Below are positions 14,100 through 25,507 of a stretch of DNA of 64,000 bases, piece after piece. Numbering within the stretch: the stretch's first letter is position 1; each line of letters begins with the position of its first letter. The translations under genes and the position numbers were made by a program. Source of the DNA: Bufo bufo (taxonomy: Eukaryota > Chordata > Amphibia > Anura > Bufonidae); assembly GCF_905171765.1 (NCBI RefSeq), contig NC_053392.1, forward strand, positions 449,226,722-449,290,721, written 5' to 3'. The notes beneath the pieces are model-generated. The model searched no databases and was not told the DNA's origin. It was given only the letters and a program-made list of their open reading frames with translations.

Positions 14100-17000
14100 A
14101 GGTCCCATAGCACAGAATCAGGCTTCAAGTCACCCACCAATGGAGAAGGTCACTTACTATTATTTTGACCACAGCACCCAGACAAAGGAGAGAGGTCCCA
14201 CAGCAGAGAACCAGGCATCATATCACCCACCACAGGAGTAGGCCACCATTTAGTTACTTTGACCCCTACACCCAGACGGAGGAGAGAGGTTACACAGCAG
14301 AGAATCAGGCATTTAGATCACCCACCACAGGAGTAGGCCACCATTGAATCAGACCCCGGCAACCATGTCAGATGGCACAAGCATAAGCTTTATATCAATC
14401 AGCACAGGAGAAGGCGACTTTGACAGACTTTGACCCCTACACCCGGACGGAGGAGAGAGGTTTCAAAGCAGAGAATCAGGCATTTAGATCACCCACCACA
14501 GGAGTAGGCCCCAATTTAATGGGACCCCGGCAACCATGTCAGATGGCACAACCATCAGCTTCATATCAATCAGCACAGGAGAAGGCGACTTTGAAAGACT
14601 TTGACCCCTACACCCAGACGGAGGAGAGAGGTTTCACAGCAGAGAATCAGGCATTTAGATCACCCACCACAGGAGTAGGCCCCCATTGAATCAGACCCTG
14701 GCAACTATGTCAGATGGCACAACCATCAGCTTTATATCAATCAGCACAGGAGAAGGCGACTTTGAAAGACTTTGACCCCTACACCCAGATGGAGGAGAGA
14801 GGTTTCACAGCAGAGAATCAGGCATCATATCAACCACCACAGGAGAAGCCACCATTTAGTTACTTTGACCCCTGCACCCAGGAAGAGGAGAGAGGCACCA
14901 CAGCACATATTCTGGCATCATATCAGCCACCACAGGAGAAGCCACCATTGAGTTACTTTGACCCCCGCACCCAGGAAGAGGAGAGAGGCACCACAGCACA
15001 TATTCTGGCATCATATCAGCCACCACAGGAGAAGCCACCATTGAGTTACTTTGACCCCCGCACCCAGGAAGAGGAGAGAGGCACCACAGCACATATTCTG
15101 GCATCATATCAGCCACCACAGGAGAAGCCACCATTGAGTTACTTTGACCCCTGCACCCAGGAAGAGGAGAGAGGCCCCACAGCACATATTCTGGCATCAT
15201 ATCAGCCACCACAGGAGAAGCCACCATTTAGTTACTTTGACCCCTTCACCCAAACAGAGGAGAGAGGTTCCACATCAGAGAATCAGGCATCATATCAACC
15301 ACCACAGGAGTAGGCCACAATTTAATGGGACCCCGGCAACCATGTCAGATGGCACAACCATCAGCTTCATATCAATCAGCACAGGAGAAGGCGACTTTGA
15401 AAGACTTTGACCCCTACACCCAGACGGAGGAGAGAGGTTTCACAGCAGAGAATCAGGCATTTAGATCACCCACCACAGGAGTAGGCCCCCATTGAATCAG
15501 ACCCTGGCAACCATGTCAGATGGCACAACCATCAGCTTTATATCAATCAGCACAGGAGAAGCCACCATTGAGTTACTTTGACCCCTGCACCCAGGAAGAG
15601 GAGAGAGGCCCCACAGCACATATTCTGGCATCATATCAGCCACCACAGGAGAAGCCACCATTGAGTTACTTTGACCCCCGCACCCAGGAAGAGGAGAGAG
15701 GCACCACAGCACATATTCTGGCATCATATCAGCCACCACAGGAGAAGCCACCATTGAGTTACTTTGACCCCTGCACCCAGGAAGAGGAGAGAGGCCCCAC
15801 AGCACATATTCTGGCATCATACTAACCACCACAGGAGAAGCCACCATTGAGTTACTTTGACCCCTGCACCCAGGAAGAGGAGAGAGGCCCCACAGCACAT
15901 ATTCTGGCATCATATCAGCCACCACAGGAGAAGCCACCATTGAGTTACTTTGACCCCCGCACCCAGGAAGAGGAGAGAGGCACCACAGCACATATTCTGG
16001 CATCATATCAGCCACAACAGGAGAAGCCACCATTGAGTTACTTTGACCCCTGCACCCAGGAAGAGGAGAGAGGCCCCACAGCACATATTCTGGCATCATA
16101 CTAACCACCACAGGAGAAGCCACCATTGAGTTACTTTGACCCCTGCACCCAGGAAGAGGAGAGAGGCCCCAAGCACATATTCTGGCATCATATCAGCCAC
16201 CACAGGAGAAGCCACCATTGAGTTACTTTGACCCCCGCACCCAGGAAGAGGAGAGAGGCACCACAGCACATATTCTGGCATCATATCAGCCACCACAGGA
16301 GAAGCCACCATTGAGTTACTTTGACCCCCGCACCCAGGAAGAGGAGAGAGGCACCACAGCACATATTCAGGCATCATATCACACACCACAGGAGAAGGCC
16401 TCTTTCAGTGATTTAGGCCTTTGGACCCAGACAGAGGAGAGAGGCACCACAGCACATATTCTGGCATCATATCAGCCACCACAGGAGAAGCCACCATTGA
16501 GTTACTTTGACCCCTGCACCCAGGAAGAGGAGAGAGGCCCCACAGCACATATTCTGGCATCATATCAGCCACCACAGGAGAAGCCACCATTTAGTTACTT
16601 TGACCCCTGCACCCAGGAAGAGGAGAGAGGCACCACAGCACATATTCTGGCATCATATCAGCCACCACAGGAGAAGCCACCATTGAGTTACTTTGACCCC
16701 TGCACCCAGGAAGAGGAGAGAGGCCCCACAGCACATATTCTGGCATCATACTAACCACCACAGGAGAAGCCACCATTGAGTTACTTTGACCCCTGCACCC
16801 AGGAAGAGGAGAGAGGCCCCACAGCACATATTCTGGCATCATATCAGCCACCACAGGAGAAGCCACCATTGAGTTACTTTGACCCCCGCACCCAGGAAGA
16901 GGAGAGAGGCACCACAGCACATATTCTGGCATCATATCAGCCACCACAGGAGAAGCCACCATTGAGTTACTTTGACCCCCGCACCCAGGAAGAGAAGAGA

Positions 17001-19240
17001 GGCACCACAGCACATATTCAGGCATCATATCACACACCACAGGAGAAGGCCTCTTTCAGTGATTTAGGCCTTTGGACCCAGACAGAGGAGAGAGGCACCA
17101 CAGCACATATTCTGGCATCATATCAGCCACCACAGGAGAAGCCACCATTGAGTTACTTTGACCCCCGCACCCAGGAAGAGGAGAGAGGCACCACAGCACA
17201 TATTCAGGCATCATATCACACACCACAGGAGAAGGCCTCTTTCAGTGATTTAGGCCTTTGGACCCAGACAGAGGAGAGAGGCACCACAGCACATATTCTG
17301 GCATCATATCAGCCACCACAGGAGAAGCCACCATTGAGTTACTTTGACCCCTGCACCCAGGAAGAGGAGAGAGGCCCCACAGCACATATTCTGGCATCAT
17401 ATCAGCCACCACAGGAGAAGCCACCATTTAGTTACTTTGACCCCTGCACCCAGGAAGAGGAGAGAGGCACCACAGCACATATTCTGGCATCATATCAGCC
17501 ACCACAGGAGAAGCCACCATTGAGTTACTTTGACCCCTGCACCCAGGAAGAGGAGAGAGGCCCCACAGCACATATTCTGGCATCATACTAACCACCACAG
17601 GAGAAGCCACCATTGAGTTACTTTGACCCCTGCACCCAGGAAGAGGAGAGAGGCCCCACAGCACATATTCTGGCATCATATCAGCCACCACAGGAGAAGC
17701 CACCATTGAGTTACTTTGACCCCCGCACCCAGGAAGAGGAGAGAGGCACCACAGCACATATTCTGGCATCATATCAGCCACCACAGGAGAAGCCACCATT
17801 GAGTTACTTTGACCCCCGCACCCAGGAAGAGGAGAGAGGCACCACAGCACATATTCAGGCATCATATCACACACCACAGGAGAAGGCCTCTTTCAGTGAT
17901 TTAGGCCTTTGGACCCAGACAGAGGAGAGAGGCACCACAGCACATATTCTGGCATCATATCAGCCACCACAGGAGAAGCCACCATTGAGTTACTTTGACC
18001 CCTGCACCCAGGAAGAGGAGAGAGGCCCCACAGCACATATTCTGGCATCATATCAGCCACCACAGGAGAAGCCACCATTTAGTTACTTTGACCCCTGCAC
18101 CCAGGAAGAGGAGAGAGGCACCACAGCACATATTCTGGCATCATATCAGCCACCACAGGAGAAGCCACCATTTAGTTACTTTGACCCCTTCACCCAAACA
18201 GAGGAGAGAGGTTCCACATCAGAGAATCAGGCATCATATCAACCACCACAGGAGTAGGCCCCAATTTAATGGGACCCCGGCAACCATGTCAGATGGCACA
18301 ACCATCAGCTTCATATCAATCAGCACAGGAGAAGGCGACTTTGAAAGACTTTGACCCCTACACCCAGACGGAGGAGAGAGGTTTCACAGCAGAGAATCAG
18401 GCATTTAGATCACCCACCACAGGAGTAGGCCCCCATTGAATCAGACCCTGGCAACCATGTCAGATGGCACAACCATCAGCTTTATATCAATCAGCACAGG
18501 AGAAGCCACCATTGAGTTACTTTGACCCCTGCACCCAGGAAGAGGAGAGAGGCCCCACAGCACATATTCTGGCATCATATCAGCCACCACAGGAGAAGCC
18601 ACCATTGAGTTACTTTGACCCCCGCACCCAGGAAGAGGAGAGAGGCACCACAGCACATATTCTGGCATCATATCAGCCACCACAGGAGAAGCCACCATTT
18701 AGTTACTTTGACCCCTGCACCCAGGAAGAGGAGAGAGGCCCCACAGCACATATTCTGGCATCATACTAACCACCACAGGAGAAGCCACCATTGAGTTACT
18801 TTGACCCCTGCACCCAGGAAGAGGAGAGAGGCCCCACAGCACATATTCTGGCATCATATCAGCCACCACAGGAGAAGCCACCATTTAGTTACTTTGACCC
18901 CTGCACCCAGGAAGAGGAGAGAGGCACCACAGCACATATTCTGGCATCATATCAGCCACCACAGGAGAAGCCACCATTGAGTTACTTTGACCCCCGCACC
19001 CAGGAAGAGGAGAGAGGCCCCACAGCACATATTCTGGCATCATATCACACACCACAGGAGAAGGCCTCTTTCAGTGATTTAGGCCTTTGGACCCAGACAG
19101 AGGAGAGAGGTCAGAGATTAGCTTCATATCCCCCAGCACAGCAGAAGACCGCTTTATTTGACTTAGGCCTCAGCACCCAGACAGAAGACAGAGGTAGCAT
19201 GGCAGAGGTTATGGCTTCATGTCACCCGTTAGTTTAACCG
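14100..19240. repeat. 5.1-kb tandem array, about 93-bp units with higher-order structure
   Basis: The basic unit is 93 bp, reading SYFDPCTQEEERG..AHILA in one plus-strand frame. Variants substitute CCCGCACC for CCCTGCACC, GGCACC for GGCCCC, and a block with GATTTAGGCCTTTGGACCC. The first units (14100-14820) are longer, about 171 bp. Two larger scales are visible: blocks starting at 16776 and 17613 repeat at 837 bp (nine units), and the segment at about 15300-15540 recurs at about 18244-18484, an offset of 2944 bp. Because 93 is a multiple of three, long frames open on both strands, but TAA stops recur at the same unit position (for example about 15823 and 16102), so I do not call a protein. 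Confidence 0.95.
19150..19160 (-). terminator. Candidate polyadenylation signal for the hAT transposase
   Basis: On the minus strand AATAAA lies about 220 bp beyond the transposase stop codon, in the last degenerate unit of the array (plus-strand GCTTTATTTG). No experimental support. Confidence 0.35.
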
Positions 19241-19374
19241 GCCACTTTCATCTGGTTAGGCCCCGGCGCCCAGACAGAGAAGAGTTTCATTCAACTGTGG
19301 GTTTCATAAAATTTGTATCAAATAAAGAAGTGGCCCGTAGCACAACAAGACATGTTTTAGGCAGTTAATAAGGA

Positions 19375-22300
19375 CTACTCTGCACAAGGGAGGGACAGGT
19401 CCTGTGGGATCCATGCCTGGTTCATCTTTATGAAGGTCAGCTTGTCCACGTTGGCTGTGGACAGGCGGCTGCGCTTGTCAGTAATGACGCCCCCTGCCGT
19501 GCTGAATACGCGTTCAGATAAAACGCTGGCCGCCGGGCAGGAAAGCACCTCCAAGGCATAACATGCTAACTCTGGCCACGTGGACAATTTCGAAACCCAG
19601 TAGTTGAATGGGGCCGAACCATCCGTCAGGATGTGGAGGGGTGTGCAGACATACTGTTCAACCATGTTAGTGAAATGCTGCCTCCTGCTAACACGTTCCG
19701 TATCAGGTGTCGGTGCAGATAGCTGTGGCGTGGAGACAAAACTTTTCCACATTTCTGCCATGCTAACCCTGCCCTCAGATGAGCTGGCCGTGACACAGCT
19801 GCGTTGGCGACCTCTTGCCACTCCTCTGCCTTCACCTTCCACCTGTTCCCCTGTGACATGTGGGAATGCTCTCAAGAGCGCCTCTATCAGCGTGCGCTTG
19901 TACTCGCGCATCTTACGGTCGCGCTCCAGTTCAGGAATTAAAGTGGGCACATTGTCTTTATACCGGGGATCCAGCAGGGTGGCCACCCAGTAGTCTGCAC
20001 ACGTTAAAACGTGGGCAACTCTGCTGTCGTTGCGCAGGCATTGGAGCATATATTCGCTCATGTGGGCCAGGCTACCCATGGGTAAGGACAAGCTGTCCTC
20101 TGTGGGAGGCGTATCGTCATCGTCCACCGTATCCCCCCAGCCACGCACCAGTGATGGGCCTGGGCTGCCACCCCGCTGTGAACTTGCGTCATCCTCGTCC
20201 CCCTCCACCTCCTCCTCCTCATCCTCCTCGTCCTCCAGTACAGTGCCTTGGCTGGCGACTTGTGAACCTGTCCTCTGCTGCTTAAACAAACCTCCCTCTG
20301 AGCCACTTCGAACAGACTGGCCCGAAAGTGTTAGAAACGAGCCCTCATCCTCCTCCTCCTCCTCCACCTGGGCCACCTCCTCTAACATCATTGCCCTAAG
20401 TGTTTTCTCAAGGAGACATAGAAGTGGTATTGTAACGCTGATAACAGTGTCATCGCCACTGGCCATGTTGGTGGAGTACTCGAAACAGCGCAGCAGGGCA
20501 CACAGGTCTCGCATGGAGGCCCAATCATTGGTGGTGAAGTGGTGCTGTTCGGCAGTACGACTGACGCGAGCGTGCTGCAGCTGAAACTCCACTATGGCCT
20601 GCTGCTGCTCGCACAGTCTCTCCAGCATGTGCAAGGTGGAGTTCCACCGGGTGGGCACGTCGCATATGAGGCGGTGAGTGGGAAGGCCGAAGTTCCGCTG
20701 TAGCGCAGACAGGCGAGCAGCGGCAGGATGTGAACGGCGGAAGCGCGCACAGACGGCCCGCACTTTATGCAGCAGCTCTGACATGTTGGGGTAGTGGTGA
20801 ATGAACCTCTGCACCACCAAGTTCAGCACATGCGCCAGGCAAGGGATGTGCGTCAAACCGGCTAGTCCCAGAGCTGCCACGAGATTTCGCCCATTATCGC
20901 ATACCACCAGGCCTGGCTTGAGGCCCACCGGCAGAAACCACTCGTCGGTCTGTTGTTCAATACCCCGCCACAACTCCTTTGCGCTGTGGGGCCTGTCCCC
21001 CAAACATATGAGTTTCAGAATGGCCTGCTGACGTTTACCCCGGGCTGTGCTGAAGTTGGTGGTGAAGGTGTGTGGCTGACCGGATGAGCTGGTGGAAGCA
21101 GTGGAGGAGGAAGCCGAGTAGGAGGAGGAGGCTACAGGAGGCAGAGAATGATGCCCTGCGATCCTAGGGGGCGGAAGGACGTGCGCCAAGGAACTGTCCG
21201 CCGGGGGCCCAGCCGCCACTACATTCATCCAGTGTGCAGTTAGTGAGATATAGCGTCCCTGGCCGTGCTTACTGGTCCACGTATTTGTGGTTAGGTGGAC
21301 CTTGCCACAAATGGCGTTGCGCAGTGCACACTTGATTTTATCGGACACTTGCATGTGCAGGGAAGGCACGGCTGTCTTGGAGAAGTAGTGGCGGCTGGGA
21401 ACCACATACTGCGGGACAGCCATGGCCATCAGCTGTTTGAAGCTGTCTGTGTCCACCAGCCGGAATGACAGCATTTCAAAGGCCAGCAGTTTAGAAATGC
21501 TGGCGTTCAGGCCAAGGGCTCGAGGGTGACTCGGGGGGAATTTGCGCTTCCTCTCTAAGGTTTGAGATATTGAGAGCTGAACGCTGCTGTGTGATATAGT
21601 GGAGACGCTAGTTGACGGTGGCGGTGGTGGTGGTGTCGGTGGCACATCCTCTGTTTGCTGCTCGGCAGGCGGCAACATTCCTCTCGAGGCGGAAGCCGAG
21701 GCAGCAGCGGTAGAGGGAGCAGGGGGAGCCTCAGCGAGTGCCTGGTTTTTAAGGTGTGTACCCCACTGCAGTTCATGCTTTGCATGTAGATGCCTGGTCA
21801 TGCAGGTTGCGCTGAGGTTCAGAACGTTAATGCCTCGCCTCAGGCTCTGATGGCAGAGCGTGCAAGTCACTCGGGTCTTGTCGGTAGGACATTGTTTAAA
21901 GAAGTGCCATGCCAGGGAACTCTTTGAAGCTGCCTTTGTGGGGCTGGGTCCCTGTTGGCGATGTCCAGTAGCAGGCGAACTCTGGGGGCGGCGGCTCGTC
22001 TGCTTTGGCCCCCTGCTCCCTCTTTGGCTTCGCTGTTGTCTCGGTCTCACCACTACCTCTTCCTCTGAACTGTGAAAGTCATCGCCACGACCTTCAGTCC
22101 ATGTGGGGTCTAAGACCTCATCGTCCTCTGCATCGTCTTCCACCCAGTCTCCCTCCCTGACCTCCTCCTGTTCAGTCTGCACACTGCAAAAAGACGCGGC
22201 AGTGGGCACCTGTGTTTCGTCATCATCAGAGAGTCGGTGACTCTGCTGTGGTGGTATTCCCATGTCCTCTTCATCTGGAGACATAAGTGGTTGTGCGTCA

Positions 22301-22761
22301 GTGCATGGTATGTCTTCCTCCACTAGGGAAGGGCTAGGTGGACGCCCCTGGGAAACCCTGGAAGCAGAGTCTTCAAACAGAAGAAGAGACTGCTGCATAA
22401 CTTGTGGCTCAGACCGTTTCCCTGATATGCTTGGGGGTGATGTGACAGACTGATGGGCTTGGTTTTCAGGTGCCACCTGTGCGCTTTCCGCAGAAGACTG
22501 GGTGGAAGACCATGTGGTGAACGTGCTGGAAGCACTGTCGGCCACCCAATCGATTAATGCCTGTACCTGCTCAGGCCTTACCATCCTAAGAGCGGCATTG
22601 GGCCCCACGAGATATTGCGGTACATTCTGCCGGCTAGTTGAGGGAGTTCGTTCCCTACTGTGTGCGCCTGGGGCCGAACGGCCACGTCCTCTACCAGCAA
22701 CAGAGGCTCCACGGACACCACCACGACCGCGTCCTCGTCCCTTAATAGTATTTTTCTTCAT
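19375..22761 (-). CDS. hAT transposase, 1128 codons, BED zinc finger
   Basis: A nuclear cut-and-paste enzyme by family. Order of parts: Gly/Arg-rich start (about residues 7-30); acidic and Ser-rich linker; BED zinc finger (about 282-331; Cys300, Cys303, His324, His329); RNase H-like domain with LTTNTWTS (491-498), VVCDNGRNLV with Asp622, CLAH (641-644) and TRWNST (704-709); acidic insert (about 796-890); and the hAT C-terminal dimerisation region with CPAASVLSERVFSTAGG (Glu1083 as expected catalytic Glu). The frame has no stop or frameshift. Oddly, residue 493, where hAT enzymes carry the first catalytic Asp, is Asn (codon AAT, plus 21283-21285); the decayed relative at 9043-9045 has GAT. Length is well above typical Ac-like enzymes because of acidic and Ser-rich inserts. 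I chose ATG 22761 because it opens with MKKNTIKGRGRG, matching the relative's start. Confidence 0.95.
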   Translation of the reverse strand: MKKNTIKGRGRGRGGVRGASVAGRGRGRSAPGAHSRERTPSTSRQNVPQYLVGPNAALRMVRPEQVQALIDWVADSASSTFTTWSSTQSSAESAQVAPENQAHQSVTSPPSISGKRSEPQVMQQSLLLFEDSASRVSQGRPPSPSLVEEDIPCTDAQPLMSPDEEDMGIPPQQSHRLSDDDETQVPTAASFCSVQTEQEEVREGDWVEDDAEDDEVLDPTWTEGRGDDFHSSEEEVVVRPRQQRSQRGSRGPKQTSRRPQSSPATGHRQQGPSPTKAASKSSLAWHFFKQCPTDKTRVTCTLCHQSLRRGINVLNLSATCMTRHLHAKHELQWGTHLKNQALAEAPPAPSTAAASASASRGMLPPAEQQTEDVPPTPPPPPPSTSVSTISHSSVQLSISQTLERKRKFPPSHPRALGLNASISKLLAFEMLSFRLVDTDSFKQLMAMAVPQYVVPSRHYFSKTAVPSLHMQVSDKIKCALRNAICGKVHLTTNTWTSKHGQGRYISLTAHWMNVVAAGPPADSSLAHVLPPPRIAGHHSLPPVASSSYSASSSTASTSSSGQPHTFTTNFSTARGKRQQAILKLICLGDRPHSAKELWRGIEQQTDEWFLPVGLKPGLVVCDNGRNLVAALGLAGLTHIPCLAHVLNLVVQRFIHHYPNMSELLHKVRAVCARFRRSHPAAARLSALQRNFGLPTHRLICDVPTRWNSTLHMLERLCEQQQAIVEFQLQHARVSRTAEQHHFTTNDWASMRDLCALLRCFEYSTNMASGDDTVISVTIPLLCLLEKTLRAMMLEEVAQVEEEEEDEGSFLTLSGQSVRSGSEGGLFKQQRTGSQVASQGTVLEDEEDEEEEVEGDEDDASSQRGGSPGPSLVRGWGDTVDDDDTPPTEDSLSLPMGSLAHMSEYMLQCLRNDSRVAHVLTCADYWVATLLDPRYKDNVPTLIPELERDRKMREYKRTLIEALLRAFPHVTGEQVEGEGRGVARGRQRSCVTASSSEGRVSMAEMWKSFVSTPQLSAPTPDTERVSRRQHFTNMVEQYVCTPLHILTDGSAPFNYWVSKLSTWPELACYALEVLSCPAASVLSERVFSTAGGVITDKRSRLSTANVDKLTFIKMNQAWIPQDLSLPCAE

Positions 22762-22784
22762 TGTTGCGATTCAACTCGCACCAC

Positions 22785-24720
22785 AATGAAATATATTATT
22801 TTTTATAAGCAAAATCCCCTCACTGGAATACTTTCAGTCTTTTGACTGTATGGATTACAGATGGAATGACTGTTATATGTGAGTACCGCTTTCTTTGACA
22901 GATTCTAGTATGGGTACATATATGTTTTCCCAACCCCAGCACATTAGTTTGCTAATTCCAGATGTATGAAACGCAGGCCTAACTGTATCTAGTATATTGA
23001 ACGCCAGATAAACTAACTTGGCTTTTTTTAAATAAAAAAAATCCCCTCACTGGAATACTTTCAGTCTTTTGACTGTATGGATTACAGATGGAATGACTGT
23101 TATATGTGAGTACCGCTTTCTTTGACAGATTCTAGTATGGGTACATATATGTTTTCCCAACCCCAGCACATTAGTTTGCTAATTCCAGATGTATGAAACG
23201 CAGGCCTAACTGTATCTAGTATATTGAACGCCAGATAAACTAACTTGGCCTTTTTTAAATAAAAAAAATCCCCTCACTGGAATACTTTCAGTCTTTTGAC
23301 TGTATGGATTACAGATGGAATGACTGTTATATGTGAGTACCGCTTTCTTTGACAGATTCTAGTATGGGTACATAAATGTTTTCCCAACCCCAGCACATTA
23401 GTTTGCTAATTCCAGATGTATGAAACGCAGGCCTAACTGTATCTAGTATATTGAACGCCAGATAAACTAACTTGGCCTTTTTTAAATAAAAAAAATCCCC
23501 TCACTGGAATACTTTCAGTCTTTTGACTGTATGGATTACAGATGGAATGACTGTTATATGTGAGTACCGCTTTCTTTGACAGATTCTAGTATGGGTACAT
23601 ATATGTTTTCCCAACCCCAGCACATTAGTTTGCTAATTCCAGATGTATGAAACGCAGGCCTAACTGTATCTAGTATATTGAACGCCAGATAAACTAACTT
23701 GGCCTTTTTTAAATAAAAAAAATCCCCTCACTGGAATACTTTCAGTCTTTTGACTGTATGGATTACAGATGGAATGACTGTTATATGTGAGTACCGCTTT
23801 CTTTGACAGATTCTAGTATGGGTACATATATGTTTTCCCAACCCCAGCACATTAGTTTGCTAATTCCAGATGTATGAAACGCAGGCCTAACTGTATCTAG
23901 TATATTGAACGCCAGATAAACTAACTTGGCCTTTTTTAAATAAAAAAAATTCCCTCACTGGAATACTTTCAGTCTTTTGACTGTATGGATTACAGATGGA
24001 ATGACTGTTATATGTGAGTACCGCTTTCTTTGACAGATTCTAGTATGGGTACATATATGTTTTCCCAACCCCAGCACATTAGTTTGCTAATTCCAGATGT
24101 ATGAAACGCAGGCCTAACTGTATCTAGTATATTGAACGCCAGATAAACTAACTTGGCCTTTTTTAAATAAAAAAAATTCCCTCACTGGAATACTTTCAGT
24201 CTTTTGACTGTATGGATTACAGATGGAATGACTGTTATATGTGAGTACCGCTTTCTTTGACAGATTCTAGTATGGGTACATATATGTTTTCCCAACCCCA
24301 GCACATTAGTTTGCTAATTCCAGATGTATGAAACGCAGGCCTAACTGTATCTAGTATATTGAACGCTAGATAAACTAACTTGGCCTTTTTTAAATAAAAA
24401 AAATTCCCTCACTGGAATACTTTCAGTCTTTTGACTGTATGGATTACAGATGGAATGACTGTTATATGTAAGTACCGCTTTCTTTGACAGATTCTAGTAT
24501 GGGTACATATATGTTTTCCCAACCCCAGCACATTAGTTTGCTAATTCCAGATGTATGAAACGCAGGCCTAACTGTATCTAGTATATTGAACGCCAGATAA
24601 ACTAACTTGGCCTTTTTTAAATAAAAAAAAAATTCCCTCACTGGAATACTTTATGGCTTTTCACTGTATGGATTACAGGTGGACTGGTATTAGTAGGGGT
24701 GACACAAGCACACCCAAGTC
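22785..24720 (-). repeat. 227-bp tandem array upstream of the hAT transposase start
   Basis: The phrase CCTCACTGGAATACTTT recurs with its CACTGG at 22821, 23048, 23275, 23502, 23729, 23956, 24183, 24410 and 24639: exactly 227 bp apart seven times, the last step 229 bp. Units are almost identical, differing at scattered bases (such as CCCC versus TCCC at the junction). The final unit is partial. The array begins within about 60 bp of the transposase ATG, so it forms its leader or promoter. Each unit contains a stretch reading TTTATTTAAAAAAGG on the minus strand that resembles a TATA region. Confidence 0.95.
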
Positions 24721-24779
24721 CCTGATGTAGGATTTCTATGGCACAGACCACTATTACAAGTGATTAATGGACGTTGGGA

Positions 24780-25360
24780 GAGATTGTGCTGCAGCACTAG
24801 TCCCAAGATGGCCGCCGCCTATCAGCCCAGTAACATGTGCCACAAAATGGTCTGCACAACCTTTAAAAAAAATAGCCTTGGACTGTGCTGCTAAATCGCT
24901 ATTGGTCTGAATCCCAGGTGTAGATGTCTGACTTGTTTGGAGCTTTGGAATGCACACTGTGGCAGCTTCTGCTGCAGCACTACAAGTCGCAAAATGGCGG
25001 CCGGCGGTCAGCCCAGGTACATGTGGATGGAAAAATCACTCTGGCCACTCTAAAAATAGCCAATCCCTATCAAAAAAGCAGCTCAGCTGCAGTTGTTCAG
25101 ATGAATCACAGGTGGAGGAGAGAAATTTTCTTCCAGTTATTCAATTATCCCTGCCTATTCTCGCCCTAGCATCAGCTGCGTCTATCCCTGTTCTATTCAC
25201 ATCGGGAGTGAGCACGTCCCGACGTGCGCACAAGCTTATAAAGAGGCTGAGTCACATGCTGCACTTGGCCAATCACAGCCTTGCCAATAGTAGGCATGGC
25301 TGCGATGGCATCTTAGGGCAAGTAGTATGATGCATGTTGATTGGCTGCTTTGCAGCCTTT
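24780..25360 (-). promoter_or_regulatory. Promoter-like region of the hAT element
   Basis: Between the 227-bp array and the right terminus are two motifs matching the YY1 consensus (AAGATGGCCGCC at about 24806 and AAAATGGCGGCC at about 24993), CCAAT-type motifs (GGCCAATCAC near 25267; ATTGGCTGC near 25340, which reads AGCCAAT on the minus strand) and moderate GC content. Placement upstream of the minus-strand transposase suggests a role in its transcription; the motif assignments are by eye. Confidence 0.4.
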
Positions 25361-25499
25361 CAAAATGCGCCAAAATACATGCCGAACGACGAACCCGAAC
25401 CCGAACTTTTACGAAAAAGTTCGGGTTCGGGTCCGTGTCACGAACACCCCAAAATTCGGTACGGACCCGAACTATGCTCGAACTGTTCGCTCAACACTA

Positions 25500-25507
25500 C
25501 TTACTAT
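25500..25507. repeat. Right 8-bp target-site duplication of the 11.7-kb hAT
   Basis: CTTACTAT, identical to 13798-13805. Confidence 0.95.

Larger units (their letters stand above)
13806..25499 (-). mobile_element. Complete 11.7-kb hAT transposon
   Basis: The element begins TAGAGTTGAGCGAACA and ends with the complement of TAGTGTTGAGCGAACA, one mismatch in 16. Both ends are followed inward by subterminal runs of CCGAAC/GTTCGGG words, typical transposase-binding-like clusters. The 8-bp duplication at 13798-13805 and 25500-25507 is perfect. Contents in order: subterminal region (13806-14100), a roughly 5.1-kb tandem array, a single uninterrupted transposase gene on the minus strand (19375-22761), a 227-bp tandem array, and a region with promoter-like motifs (24640-25499). 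It is unusually long for a hAT, most of the excess being tandem repeats. The perfect duplication and unbroken frame suggest a recent insertion. Confidence 0.95.

Noticed and set aside
14165..19237. A large repetitive protein gene spread over the 93-bp array
   Set aside because: Frames are open because a 93-bp unit without stops was copied. TAA-bearing units recur, the opposite strand is equally open, and no start, signal or domain is convincing.
20030..20584. Serine-rich plus-strand frame
   Set aside because: It is the antisense shadow of the acidic region of the hAT transposase.
13806..25499. CRISPR-like array, because of regular repeats
   Set aside because: The units are directly tandem with no unique spacers, and the host is a vertebrate.
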